A stretch of 64,000 bases of DNA from an uncultured Opitutaceae bacterium. GTDB taxonomy: Bacteria > Verrucomicrobiota > Verrucomicrobiia > Opitutales > Opitutaceae. Under the pieces are notes generated by a model. That model was not told where the DNA came from. It did not search any database and saw only the letters and a program-made list of their open reading frames with translations. Below, piece after piece: positions 1 through 9,142 of the stretch. The stretch lies in the NCBI GenBank assembly GCA_903952145.1, contig CAJBES010000202.1, positions 1-64,000 of the forward strand. The letters run 5' to 3'. Position numbers and translations under genes: made by a program. Position 1 is the stretch's first letter, and each line of letters begins with the position of its first letter.

Positions 1-43
1 AAGATCCGCCGATGGCTGATCACATGCGTATTCCGTGGCCGGG

Positions 44-673
44 TTACGCCGCGGGAGAGGGAACAAGATATTTAGCTCGATAGACGACGGCCAGCAGTGC
101 ACCGTCGGGCAGCACATGCACATCCCCCCACCACACCACGGGAAAGACGCCTTCCACGGTGTAGCGCAGCAGTTCCGGATCATCCAGCCGGGCGCGCTCG
201 ATGATCCACTCCGATCCGCCGCGAGGGAACCGGGCCAAGGGCACGCCCTGCAGTTCGGGAGGCAGTTCATCATGACGAAAATAATCAAAGCGCTGCTGCC
301 CATAGGTCCCGATGTCGGTGCCAACCAGTCGTGGGAGCTTCAGCCCTTTTACGGGCTGCGCCCGCGGATTGACCCCCGCGTCTCCGGCGCGCAGACGCTC
401 GCCATTTGGCAGCAGCAGACCGGCGACCGGTTCCACCGAACGACCGAGGCTCCAAGTGCCGCCGCCATCGGCCGAGATCCCGCGATTGGGTTGCCTGGGC
501 GTGACACCATAACTGAGCGCACTGTCGGCCTGCACATGGAAAGTGACGGCGATGCGCCCATCGAGCAGGCGGTCGATCACTGGAAACTGATACTGGCCCC
601 AGCGGTCCACGCCGGTTTCCTCAAGGAAGGGTGCCTCGGCGACGAGGATGGGATCGGAAAGTGAGAGGTGCAT
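44..673 (-). CDS. Sialidase-like (BNR-type) protein, short and possibly truncated
   Basis: A 209-residue reading frame begins at the ATG opening MHLSLSDPILVAE; an earlier in-frame start at 709 would add 12 residues. It resembles the N-terminal half of exo-sialidase / six-bladed beta-propeller glycosidase-like proteins: an Asp-box-like stretch (SADGGGTW), a 'FPVIDRLLDGRIAVTF' opening blade, and 'WWGDVHVLPDGALLAVVY' near the end. Family members are usually about 350-400 residues, yet this one stops after YLVPSPAA with only about four blades' worth of sequence. There is no obvious signal peptide. It lies 50 bp downstream of the acyltransferase fusion on the same strand. It may be a degraded or frameshifted gene whose remainder is left of the window. 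The family assignment is tentative and substrate cannot be inferred. Confidence 0.5.
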   Translation of the reverse strand: MHLSLSDPILVAEAPFLEETGVDRWGQYQFPVIDRLLDGRIAVTFHVQADSALSYGVTPRQPNRGISADGGGTWSLGRSVEPVAGLLLPNGERLRAGDAGVNPRAQPVKGLKLPRLVGTDIGTYGQQRFDYFRHDELPPELQGVPLARFPRGGSEWIIERARLDDPELLRYTVEGVFPVVWWGDVHVLPDGALLAVVYRAKYLVPSPAA

Positions 674-759
674 CGGCCGAACATGCTGACGCATCAGGCG
701 GGACCGCAATCCTAACCCAAACGGAGCGGGGAAATATTGCCCGGCAGGATGAGCGCGGC

Positions 760-2991
760 TTACCCCGCGACCTGCGCCGCGAGGTCACGGCAGCCCTTGA
801 GGTCGAGCTTGCCGGTGCCGAGCACGGGAATGGCCTCGACCCGGTAGATGCGCTTGGGCACCCAGAGTGCCGGCAGCCCGGCGGCGAGCAGTTTCTCCCG
901 GAGCTGGTCGCTCGTGATGTCGCGGGTGGTCAGCAGGACGAGCGCCTCGCCCTTGACGATGTCGGGCACACCCATGACCACGACGCTGTAGCTCTCATGC
1001 TCTTCCCAGCCAAAAACCTCGGCAATCTTCTGCTCAATCGTGCCGTGGGGCACCATCTCGGCGCCGATCTTGGAGAAGCGCGAGACGCGGCCCTCGATGA
1101 AAAGGAAGCCCTCGTCGTCCAGGCGGCCAAGGTCGCCGGTGATGAACCAACCGTTGCGGAAGGCGGCCTGGGTCTTGTGCGGGTCGTCGAGGTAGCCGCT
1201 GAAGACGTTGGCGCCCTTGAACCACACGATGCCCTGATCCCCGGTGGGCACCTCTTCGCCGGACTCGGGATGCACGATGCGCACCGTCATGCCGGGCAGC
1301 AGGCGGCCCGTGGAACCGGTGCGCTTGCCCACCTGCGGCTCGGCCGTCGCGGTGGTGATCGGCGGATGCGGCTGGTTGATGTTGCTCGCCGGGGTCGTCT
1401 CGGTGAGCCCGTAACCCTGCAGGATCTCGATATTGAAGCGTTCGAGAAAATCCTTGTAGAGGTCGTCCGGCAGCTTCTCGGCCCCGGTCACGACGAGTTC
1501 CAGCGAGCGGAGCTCACTCGGCTGCGCCTTGCGGAGAATGGGCCGGATGAAGGTGGGCGCGCCCAGCAGCACGGTGGCCTTTTCATCGCGGATGGCCTCG
1601 ATGATGCGGCGCGTGTCGAGGGGGCTCGGCACGGTGACGACGCGGCAGCCGCGGATGAGCACATACCAGAGCGTGACGGTGAAGCCCATGCTGTGGAAGA
1701 GCGGCAGGCAGCCCAGCATGGAAGCGGTATCGGGCAGGATGGAGAGCGAGGAAATCTGCGCGCAGTTGGCGAGGATGTTGCGGTGCGAGAGCGCCACGCC
1801 CTTGGGTTCACCGGAGCTGCCACTCGTGAAGAGCAGGCCCGCCTCGGCGCGGTCGCCGACCTTGGGCAGGCCGAGCAGGCTGGCATACCATTGGTTCGGC
1901 AGCACCCACGCCGCCAGCAGCCAGGGCAAAATCGCCTTTTTGCCGCCCATCTCGGCGAGCACGGCGCGCAGGTCGAGGGTGCGCTCGGGCCAGGGGAAAT
2001 TGGGCACCTTTTGGCGGACGGCGTCGGCGGAAAGGACGGTCACCACCCCGGCGAGCTTCATGCTGGCCTCGAGCGCGGTGCGACCGGCGGTGAAATTGAG
2101 GTTCACGGGAATCTTGCCCGCACAGAGCACCGCGAGATTGGCGATGAAGGCGCCCATGCCCGCCGGCAGCACGATGCCGACGCGCTTTTCTGGGATGGTG
2201 CGGCGGAGGTGGCGCGAGAGCGCCGCCGCGGCGGCCACCAGCTGGCCGGCCCTGACCTCTCGGCGCTCCGCGGTGCGGTCAACAATGGCCAGTCTTCCCG
2301 GATGCCGCACGAGGGCGCGCACACACTCGCGGCCGAGATGCCGGCGCAGCACGGGACGCTCGTCAAAGGCTTCGGCCCCGAGGTCCAGCAGGACCTTGCG
2401 CGCATAGGCGGAATTGACCTGGTCCGGTGGCAGGGGTGCGCCGAACTGCACAAACACATGGGTCGGCATGAGCCGGGGGGATTTCCACAGGTAGGAGTTG
2501 CCCGCAAAGGAAAACACGGAGCCCCAGATGCCGTCGATGGCCGCGGGGATGACCGGCACCCCGGCCTTCCGCGCAATCACCTCAAACCCGCGCCGAATCG
2601 TCATGAGCTGGCCGATGCGAGAGATCTGTCCCTCGGGAAACACCACCACCACCTCGCCTGCCGCCACCGCCTTGATCGCGAGGCGAATCGCCTCGGTCGG
2701 CTTGTCCGCCGAGATGGCCAGCGCGCCACTCAGCCGGAAAACAAAGTCAAAAAACGCATTGGCCCGCAGGCTGTTGTGTCCGATGAAACGGATGGGGCGC
2801 GGGCAGGCCAGCTGGAGCAAGACCGGGTCCACATAGGAGAGATGGTTGGCAATGATGAGCACCCCGCCCTGGGCGGGGATATGCTCGCTGCCGCGCGTGC
2901 GCACCCGGTAAAGCGTCCGGGCGAGAGCTGTGGCGATGACTTCCCAAAACACGGGCAGGTAGGAACGCCGGGGGGTAAATGGAGGGAGCAT
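760..2991 (-). CDS. aas: Bifunctional acyltransferase / acyl-ACP synthetase (Aas-like)
   Basis: 743 residues in two domains. Residues about 1-200 form a PlsC-type lysophospholipid acyltransferase with the NHxxxxD box (NHLSYVD) and the FPEG box (FPEGQISR). Residues about 230-740 form an AMP-dependent acyl-activating enzyme with the P-loop-like LLFTSGSSGEPKG, the GYGLTET adenylate motif and a C-terminal TGKLDLKG lysine motif. The same fusion in E. coli Aas re-acylates lyso-phosphatidylethanolamine at the inner membrane using acyl-ACP it makes itself, so phospholipid repair or turnover is the likely role. Length matches Aas (about 720). No lysophospholipid flippase (LplT) gene or fusion domain is visible next to it. 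The order of domains and motifs is seen directly; the lysophospholipid substrate is inferred. Confidence 0.85.
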   Translation of the reverse strand: MLPPFTPRRSYLPVFWEVIATALARTLYRVRTRGSEHIPAQGGVLIIANHLSYVDPVLLQLACPRPIRFIGHNSLRANAFFDFVFRLSGALAISADKPTEAIRLAIKAVAAGEVVVVFPEGQISRIGQLMTIRRGFEVIARKAGVPVIPAAIDGIWGSVFSFAGNSYLWKSPRLMPTHVFVQFGAPLPPDQVNSAYARKVLLDLGAEAFDERPVLRRHLGRECVRALVRHPGRLAIVDRTAERREVRAGQLVAAAAALSRHLRRTIPEKRVGIVLPAGMGAFIANLAVLCAGKIPVNLNFTAGRTALEASMKLAGVVTVLSADAVRQKVPNFPWPERTLDLRAVLAEMGGKKAILPWLLAAWVLPNQWYASLLGLPKVGDRAEAGLLFTSGSSGEPKGVALSHRNILANCAQISSLSILPDTASMLGCLPLFHSMGFTVTLWYVLIRGCRVVTVPSPLDTRRIIEAIRDEKATVLLGAPTFIRPILRKAQPSELRSLELVVTGAEKLPDDLYKDFLERFNIEILQGYGLTETTPASNINQPHPPITTATAEPQVGKRTGSTGRLLPGMTVRIVHPESGEEVPTGDQGIVWFKGANVFSGYLDDPHKTQAAFRNGWFITGDLGRLDDEGFLFIEGRVSRFSKIGAEMVPHGTIEQKIAEVFGWEEHESYSVVVMGVPDIVKGEALVLLTTRDITSDQLREKLLAAGLPALWVPKRIYRVEAIPVLGTGKLDLKGCRDLAAQVAG

Positions 2992-3045
2992 GGGTTGGCG
3001 GGAAAAAAGCAGGGCAAGCGCCGGCCGCTTGCAAGATTTTCAATC

Positions 3046-5841
3046 TTATTTCGGCGGGGCCGGGTCGGGTGCCGCTTCATCGGCGATCAGATGCCGGAAA
3101 CGATGATAGGAAAAACCCACCCAAAGCAGCACCAACCCGAGCACGACAAACGCCACGATGCGGTATAGGGTGGAATCGATGTCCACCAGGAAGACGCGCG
3201 GCACGCACGCCGCGAGTCCGAGCAGCCCGAGGAGACGATAGACACGCTCGCGGGCAAACAGGCCGAGTGCAAACACGACGATGGCCGCGCTGCCCCACAG
3301 CACCGTGGCATAGGGCGCGAGCAGGCCGCGTTGCGCTGCAAAAAACCAGAACAGCACCGCAAGTGCGCCCACACCGTGGCCCCAAAGCGCAAACCGCCGC
3401 CAGCCCGTCGCCGCCGCCATGGCACCGCGCCGCGCCAGGATGGGCAAGGCCAGGGCCACCATCGCGAGCACAACCACCGCGGCCAACACCGGCCAGGTTG
3501 CCGTCAGCAACCAGGCGGATTGATGCCGGAGCCCGGCAGCCAGCCACCACGCCCCGGCCGACAGCAGGACGGACGACGAGGGCAGCGCCGACCAGACCCC
3601 CAACCGCCACGCGAGCACAAACACCGCCAGCGCCTCCCCCGTCGTTGCGGCCAGCAGGGCCGGGCCGGTGAAATTCGAGCGCAAGGCCAGGAGGGTGATC
3701 CACGTCGCGAGGATTGCCTGCACCACGGCAATAATCCGGCGGTGGTTCAGGCCGGCGACCAGTTCCCGCCGGCGCACCGAGAGTTGTAATATCACCGGCA
3801 ATGCCCAGGCCCCGGCGGCGGCAGCGAAGAGCCAGACATCGTCCGTCATGACCCGCAGCGGTCGATGCAACCACCAGCCGGAGACAAGGCCAAGGGTGCC
3901 GGCGCCAATCAATGGCCAGGCGCGGGCCCATGGGCTCAGCACCAGCAGGACGAGCGCCGCCCCGGCCGAAGCCGCCAGCGCCTCACCCCGGGCCAAACCC
4001 TTGAAAAACACGGTCTGCAGCACCAGCACCGCGACCAACGCCAGCCCCACCCGCAACTGCCGCCAGACTTGGGCCGCATCCACCGCCGGTCCCATCCGCG
4101 CCAACGCCACGCCGATCAACGCCACCCCGAGCAACAGCACGCTTTCATTGGCCCACAGCCACCACTCAGGGTGAAGGTGAACCTTGAACACCAGCATCTC
4201 CAGATGTGCGCCGGCCAACATCAAACCGGCGGCGACGGCCGGGCCGCGCCAGCCACCGCTTGGCCGACCGGCCACTGCCAGCAGGCCTGCCATGCCCATG
4301 AGCGCGGCGGGAGCCCAACCCGCGGGTGCAATCGCATCGCCGGCATAGCCCGCGACCAGGCCCAAAAGCGCACCGCCGAGCAGGCTGAAAATCCGCGGGG
4401 CGCCGAGCCACCGCTGGTCATAGCCGAGCAGGACGGCTGAAAGCGTCAGGTAAACCAGCGTGCCAAACGCCGGCAGCGGCGCACCGGTGGAGAGGTCCCG
4501 GGCCAGCAGCAGCAGGGACAGACCCCAGACCACCACCATCATGCCGCGCAATCCGCGAATGGCCGTGATCCGAGCCGCCGTGAGCAGCACGAAGGCCTGC
4601 ACCAGCAGCACCAGCCAGCGCAGGTGGCCGTCGCATTCCGTGATGATGCCGAGCGCGAGCAGACCCGCGGCCTTGCACGCCGCGACCGGCACCAGCGACC
4701 CCGGCTGTGCGAGCCGCCACCAGCCCAGCGTGACGGCAACCATGATGCCGCCGCTCCAGAACCAGAACGCCGCCAACTCATCGGGCAGCACGCGTGCGGT
4801 CACCAGAAAGCCCGCGGCGACCGCCGCACTGGAGTTGAGATTCTGCACGATCCGGTCGTCCCGCGTCAGCGGCGGGCCGCCCCGCCACGCCCCGGGTCCG
4901 TCCCGCAGCAGAAAGAGGCCGAACGCCGCCAGCAGGGGCAGCCATAGCTCAAGGGGTGACGGCGCGGGGGCCACGCCACTCCAGACGGCAAAGCCGATCA
5001 CCCCATACACGACATAGGTCAGCGGGAGCGCCACGAGCGAGGGGCTGCGCCAACCCGAAGTGAACTTCAGTCCCACGGCGGCGGCACCGAGCGCGAGGGC
5101 GGACCAGAGTGAAAACATTTCCAAACCGGAATAGCCGGCAAAAAAGGCCGTCACGTAGCCGAGCCCCACGGCCATGGTTGCAGTGGTCTCGGACCGGCGC
5201 CAGGCGGCGAACCCCAGAATAAAACCGGCAACCGACAGCTGTGCGACGGCAGCGGCCAGCGGCTCAGTCAGCACCTTGGTCGCCGGCACGGCATAGGCGG
5301 CGAACGCGGAAAAATACAGCAACGCAAGTCCCGCGCCGGCCACCACCGGACCGAAGCGCGGCACCCGGCGTTCCAGCCACAGGCCGGCGCAAAGCACGGC
5401 CAACGCGACGCCGATGAGCTCCGCGAGCTTCACCACCGGCGGAGTATTGCGGGAAACATAGAGGCCAAAAAAGACGACGCCAATCACCGCGAGCAGGGCG
5501 CCCACCCGGGTAGCCCACCAGGCGCCCAGCCGCGCCTCGGTATTGGCATCGCCCCGCGGTGGCCATAGCCCGAAACCCTCAAGCCAGACGCGCAAACCAC
5601 CCGGTGCGTGCGGCGGTGGCACTACTGCGGGTGGTGCCGGCGGGATGAACAAAACCGGTGGCAGCAGCGGCGGTTCTGCGGCGGGACCCGGTGGTGTCGC
5701 CACGGCGGGCGCAGCCGGCGGCGGCAATGCGTTCGCCGGGACGGCCGCAAGCCGGGCGAGCTGGCGTTTGGTCTCGGCCAGCTCCTCCTCGATGCGACCA
5801 AGTTTGCGCTGCAACTGCTCCAAATCGTAGTCGTGGGGCAT
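3046..5841 (-). CDS. DUF2339 family polytopic membrane protein
   Basis: 931 residues. The N-terminus (about 5-35) is a predicted coiled coil (LEQLQRKLGRIEEELAETK), followed by an Ala/Pro-rich linker to about residue 75 and then some 25 or more hydrophobic segments to the C-terminus. This coiled coil plus proline linker plus all-membrane architecture is characteristic of DUF2339, a family of large bacterial inner-membrane proteins with no established function. The protein ends in a short cytosolic tail (ADEAAPDPAPPK). It is 54 bp upstream of the Aas-like gene on the same strand, so co-transcription is possible. A link to envelope or lipid homeostasis would be guesswork from that neighbour only. 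Confidence 0.8.
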   Translation of the reverse strand: MPHDYDLEQLQRKLGRIEEELAETKRQLARLAAVPANALPPPAAPAVATPPGPAAEPPLLPPVLFIPPAPPAVVPPPHAPGGLRVWLEGFGLWPPRGDANTEARLGAWWATRVGALLAVIGVVFFGLYVSRNTPPVVKLAELIGVALAVLCAGLWLERRVPRFGPVVAGAGLALLYFSAFAAYAVPATKVLTEPLAAAVAQLSVAGFILGFAAWRRSETTATMAVGLGYVTAFFAGYSGLEMFSLWSALALGAAAVGLKFTSGWRSPSLVALPLTYVVYGVIGFAVWSGVAPAPSPLELWLPLLAAFGLFLLRDGPGAWRGGPPLTRDDRIVQNLNSSAAVAAGFLVTARVLPDELAAFWFWSGGIMVAVTLGWWRLAQPGSLVPVAACKAAGLLALGIITECDGHLRWLVLLVQAFVLLTAARITAIRGLRGMMVVVWGLSLLLLARDLSTGAPLPAFGTLVYLTLSAVLLGYDQRWLGAPRIFSLLGGALLGLVAGYAGDAIAPAGWAPAALMGMAGLLAVAGRPSGGWRGPAVAAGLMLAGAHLEMLVFKVHLHPEWWLWANESVLLLGVALIGVALARMGPAVDAAQVWRQLRVGLALVAVLVLQTVFFKGLARGEALAASAGAALVLLVLSPWARAWPLIGAGTLGLVSGWWLHRPLRVMTDDVWLFAAAAGAWALPVILQLSVRRRELVAGLNHRRIIAVVQAILATWITLLALRSNFTGPALLAATTGEALAVFVLAWRLGVWSALPSSSVLLSAGAWWLAAGLRHQSAWLLTATWPVLAAVVVLAMVALALPILARRGAMAAATGWRRFALWGHGVGALAVLFWFFAAQRGLLAPYATVLWGSAAIVVFALGLFARERVYRLLGLLGLAACVPRVFLVDIDSTLYRIVAFVVLGLVLLWVGFSYHRFRHLIADEAAPDPAPPK

Positions 5842-5870
5842 GGGGTGACGGTGGATTGGACTGCTGGGGC

Positions 5871-6524
5871 TTAGTTTTCGTTCGAAGATGACCGGTGCCA
5901 GTCGCGCAAATCACGGACGAGGGCGCCAAAGCCACCGGGAAAATCCCCTTCCAGCCGGCGGATGTCGTGGCGGTGGCGGCGCACCTCGCGGAGGGCGCAT
6001 TCAATCTCATGGGGCAGCGTGGGCCGGTCGGTGCCGTAAACCCGCCATTTCAGCTCGGCGCGCGTATAGGGCGGACGACCTGTTTCCTGTCCCTGCAGCC
6101 AGGCCGCCTCCGTCACGCGTTCATCCCGGCCGCAGAGATACCAGGCCTCCACGGCGGGCACGGCCACCCCCACGCAGCGCAGGACGCGTTTGCGGCCGCG
6201 CGCCGGCGGCAATTTTTTCACGGTCTGGCGGTAAACCGCGCGCAACTGGCACAGCCGGCACTGCGGATGGAAATAATTCTCCGCCTCGTGGTCCGTCGTG
6301 TGCACCACGCTGTCGTCGGAATCCACGACCACCACGAGGCCGTCGGTGTTGGTGTTGAAATGGAGGTGGCGCAGCACGGGCGGCAAAACCTGCGCCACAT
6401 TGGGCCAGCCGCGGGCGCGCAACGCCGGCTGCACCTGGGCAATCGGTCCGCCCAGCACGGCCTCGACGAGCACCTTCACGGCGATTTCATCCGCGGGCGA
6501 TTCGCTGAGCAACGCGACCCTCAT
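5871..6524 (-). CDS. TOPRIM-like / DUF4276-type partner protein of the AAA ATPase
   Basis: 217 residues from the ATG that overlaps the upstream ATPase stop codon (ATGA). The N-terminus (ALLSESPADEIAVKVLVEAV) followed by a hydrophobic strand ending in DSDD (GLVVVVDSDDS) matches the TOPRIM pattern of a first-motif glutamate (E8) and a DxD pair (D68, D70). VPAVEAWYLCG near residue 125 resembles the conserved E-A-W segment of DUF4276 proteins. There is also a CRLC pair (C89, C92). ATPase plus TOPRIM pairs of this layout are known from anti-phage or abortive-infection modules such as PARIS and from RloA/RloB-type cassettes. A nuclease or nucleotidyl-transfer role is inferred only. Reading frames starting upstream of 6524 are shadows of the ATPase gene. 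Confidence 0.65.
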   Translation of the reverse strand: MRVALLSESPADEIAVKVLVEAVLGGPIAQVQPALRARGWPNVAQVLPPVLRHLHFNTNTDGLVVVVDSDDSVVHTTDHEAENYFHPQCRLCQLRAVYRQTVKKLPPARGRKRVLRCVGVAVPAVEAWYLCGRDERVTEAAWLQGQETGRPPYTRAELKWRVYGTDRPTLPHEIECALREVRRHRHDIRRLEGDFPGGFGALVRDLRDWHRSSSNEN

Positions 6525-7540
6525 GGCTCGTCCGGCACGCCGCCCAAAATGCCGCTGAACCACATGTCGCCCAACGCGCCCTCCGCCAGCAATTCCTTCA
6601 GGTCCTTCCGGTCGGACAGCCGCTCGAAATACGCCGCGTTGCCCTGCTTCTGCGCGATCACCACCTCCTCCGGATGTTCCCTGAACAGGTCGAGCAGGTA
6701 GGGCGAATGCGTCGTTGCCACCACCTGCACGGGGGCCCGGGCCTCGCCAAGCTCGGCGGGATAACTGAGCCGGTAGAGCATGTCGCGCACCTCGCGCAAA
6801 ATGCGCGGATGAATCCCGCGGTCGATCTCCTCGATGCACACCACCGTGGGCGGCGCCGGCTGCAAGGTCAGGGTGAGCAGGGCCAGCAGGTAAAGCGTGC
6901 CCTGCGAGAGATTTTCAGCCGTCACCGGCTGGGGCTGATCCTTGAGCCGCAGCGCCAGCTCGACGCGGCCGTCGGCCTGGTCAACCAGCACGATGGCGGA
7001 AAATTCGGGCGCGATGCGGGACAGCTCCGCCTGCAGGCGGCTGAAGGTCCCGGGGTGACGCGCCTGCAGCCCGGCCAGGACGGCGGCCAGGTTGCCCCCG
7101 TTGCCAGCGAGTTCCGCGGTGTCATCACGCGGCACCGGTAGTGGAATCGCCGCGTGGTCGAAACGAAAGGCGCGAATCCCGTCGATGCGCGCCTTCAGTT
7201 CCGACCAGCCGGGCGGGACGGGCGGGTCGAGCGCCAGCAGGTCGCAGACCGATTCGGAGATGCAGACCAGCCGGGCGGTGACCCCCTCGTTGGGCTTGGC
7301 GAAATGAAATGCCATCTCCGGCCCACCGGCCCGCCGGGCCTGCTTTTCGGGGTGATCGACCAGGGGCAGCCGGGCGAGCGTGCGCAAACGCAACAGCGCT
7401 TCCATGAGACTCGTCTTGCCGCTGCCGTTGGGGCCGATGACGAGATTGAACGGGAGCAGGGCGACGTGCGCGTTGCGCAGCGCCTTGAAATTCCGGAAAG
7501 CAACGGAGGCGATCACCTGCACAGCATGGGGCTCCGGCAC
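6521..7540 (-). CDS. OLD/AAA_21-type ATPase
   Basis: 339 residues, GTG start. It opens with the typical 'ASVAFRNFKALRNAHV' strand of ABC-like/SMC-like ATPases and has Walker A GPNGSGKT (36-43), an LSQGT signature segment, a Walker B-like VVCIEEIDRGIHPRI and an H-switch ATTHSPYLLDLF. This combination defines the AAA_21/AAA_15 group that includes the ATPase halves of OLD nucleases, RloA and AriA. There is no fused TOPRIM domain; that activity appears to be supplied by the next gene, whose ATG overlaps this stop. The cassette is separated from its neighbours by a 450-bp spacer upstream and 29 bp downstream. The motifs are clear; a defence role is an inference from gene pairing. Confidence 0.8.
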   Translation of the reverse strand: MPEPHAVQVIASVAFRNFKALRNAHVALLPFNLVIGPNGSGKTSLMEALLRLRTLARLPLVDHPEKQARRAGGPEMAFHFAKPNEGVTARLVCISESVCDLLALDPPVPPGWSELKARIDGIRAFRFDHAAIPLPVPRDDTAELAGNGGNLAAVLAGLQARHPGTFSRLQAELSRIAPEFSAIVLVDQADGRVELALRLKDQPQPVTAENLSQGTLYLLALLTLTLQPAPPTVVCIEEIDRGIHPRILREVRDMLYRLSYPAELGEARAPVQVVATTHSPYLLDLFREHPEEVVIAQKQGNAAYFERLSDRKDLKELLAEGALGDMWFSGILGGVPDEP

Positions 7541-7987
7541 CCTGACGACAAGCCATCCCGGCGGTCACCACCGCGACCGGCCTGATGCTTCGCCTTGACG
7601 TGTGGTGTCACCTCAGTTTCACGCCCCCGGGGACAAATTTCGCATCATCTCCGCCAGTCTGATGAACCGCAAAGAACGCACCGTTTATGCCACGCGCCAA
7701 CGCCAAGATCCGTCCACCCGCCACCGTGGCCCGCATGCCCGCCACAGAGGGGGCCAATTTCGATTGGTCGGCCGCCCCGCCGGCCAGTTTTCCAAAGCTG
7801 CAGCCCAGTTCGGGAACCATCTCGCGGCGCATGCCCGTATGGATGCGGCACAAGCTGAAATCACGTGCCAACTCCCTCGCGACTGAAGGCGGGATATTGC
7901 GCCTCTATTCCCCAAGCCAGACCCCGTTCCTTTGCCCGGCAGCCACGCCGGTTGACTTTGGGTCACGGCCTTGAAAAAATGGCCGGG
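7541..7987. other. Intergenic spacer with no supported gene
   Basis: About 450 bp separate the divergent ATPase and aldo/keto reductase genes. Small frames exist on both strands (for example 7687-7974 on plus and 7608-7871 on minus), but none has a recognisable motif and their composition is proline/arginine-rich in the way random frames of GC-rich DNA are. The spacer presumably contains the two divergent promoters. No convincing dyad, -35/-10 pair or tRNA was seen. Confidence 0.5.
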
Positions 7988-8980
7988 ATGGAATCCTCCG
8001 ATTCGGCCCGCTGCAGCCGGCGCAATTTCCTCAAAACGGCCGCCCTGTCCACCGCCGCCCTGGCGGTTGATGCCGCGTTCGCAAAACCCGGTGCAAGTAT
8101 GATGCCTTCCAATCCCCCCGTCCTGCCGCGCCGGCCGTATGGCCGCACCGGCATCCAGCTTTCGATCATCGGCATGGGCGGGATTGTCGTGCAAAACGCC
8201 GCGCCGGCGCACGCCAACCGTCTGGTGGCCGAATTCGTGGAGCGGGGCGTGAACTATTTCGATGTGGCGCCTTCGTATGGCGACGCGGAGCAGAAGCTGG
8301 GCCCGGCACTGGAACCGCACCGCCAGAAAGTCTTTCTTGCGTGCAAGACCACCCAGCGCCACCGCGCCGGCGCCAGCGCGGAGCTGCAGCATTCACTCGC
8401 CACGCTGCGCACCGACTACTTCGACCTTTACCAACTCCATGCGGTGACCGATGTCGCCAAGGATATTGACGCGGTCTTTGCCCGGGGCGGGGCGATGGAG
8501 GCCTGCATCGAGGCAAAGAAATCAGGGCAGGTGCGTCACCTCGGGTTCTCGGCGCATTCGGTGGCGGCGGCCTTGGCGGCCATGGATCGCTACGAGTTCG
8601 ATTCGATCCTGTTCCCGGTGAATTTTGCCACCTATCACACCGGCAATTTTGGGCCACAGATCATGGAGCGGGCCCAGGCCAAAGGTCTGGCGCGGCTGGC
8701 CCTGAAGGCCCTGGCGCGGCAGAAATGGCCCCCGGGCAACACCGAGCGGCAGAAATATCCAAAGTGCTGGTATCAACCGCTGACCGATGCGCATGAGGCG
8801 GAATTGGCCCTGCGCTTTACCTTGAGTCAGCCGGTCACCGCGGCGCTGCCGCCCGGCGACGAGTCCTTGTTCCGCCTCGCGCTCGGTCTGGCGGAGAAAT
8901 TCAGGCCCCTGTCCGAGCCGGAGGCAAAGGAACTGCAAAGCCTGGCCGCCGGCCTCGACCCGGTCTTTCGCGCCACCTGA
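7988..8980 (+). CDS. Tat-exported aldo/keto reductase
   Basis: 330 residues from the ATG at 7988; another in-frame ATG at 7979 adds three residues. A twin-arginine signal SRRNFLKTAA at residues 10-19 is followed by a hydrophobic stretch (ALSTAALAVDAAFA), so the protein is likely folded with its cofactor in the cytoplasm and exported. The mature part is an AKR barrel: YGRTGIQLSIIGMGG at the start, the DVAPSYGDAE segment carrying the catalytic Asp and Tyr, the lysine in VFLACKTTQ, and the His strand YFDLYQLHAV. Similar Tat-linked oxidoreductases are common in Planctomycetota and Verrucomicrobiota. The substrate is unknown. It is monocistronic by context. Confidence 0.85.
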   Translation: MESSDSARCSRRNFLKTAALSTAALAVDAAFAKPGASMMPSNPPVLPRRPYGRTGIQLSIIGMGGIVVQNAAPAHANRLVAEFVERGVNYFDVAPSYGDAEQKLGPALEPHRQKVFLACKTTQRHRAGASAELQHSLATLRTDYFDLYQLHAVTDVAKDIDAVFARGGAMEACIEAKKSGQVRHLGFSAHSVAAALAAMDRYEFDSILFPVNFATYHTGNFGPQIMERAQAKGLARLALKALARQKWPPGNTERQKYPKCWYQPLTDAHEAELALRFTLSQPVTAALPPGDESLFRLALGLAEKFRPLSEPEAKELQSLAAGLDPVFRAT

Positions 8981-9142
8981 CCAAGGGACCGATGGGCGGC
9001 ATGGATGATCCCCGGACGGTCTGGGTGTGGGCGTACCGCGCCGGTGATTTCCATGACCGCGCGATTGCAGTCAATGCAGGGGGAGCAAGTGCCAGCCGGA
9101 TTTCGTGTCGAGGCAGATCGCCTGCCCCAACAGGAGAACCCA

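Noticed and set aside
631-3168. 845-codon plus-strand frame over the Aas-like gene
   Set aside because: It is antisense to a gene with clear acyltransferase and adenylation motifs, and its product is a His/Asp/Gly-rich shadow with no domain.
7687-7974. 95-codon frame in the ATPase/AKR spacer
   Set aside because: Proline/alanine-rich with no motif and no ribosome-binding site; an equally long antisense frame exists.
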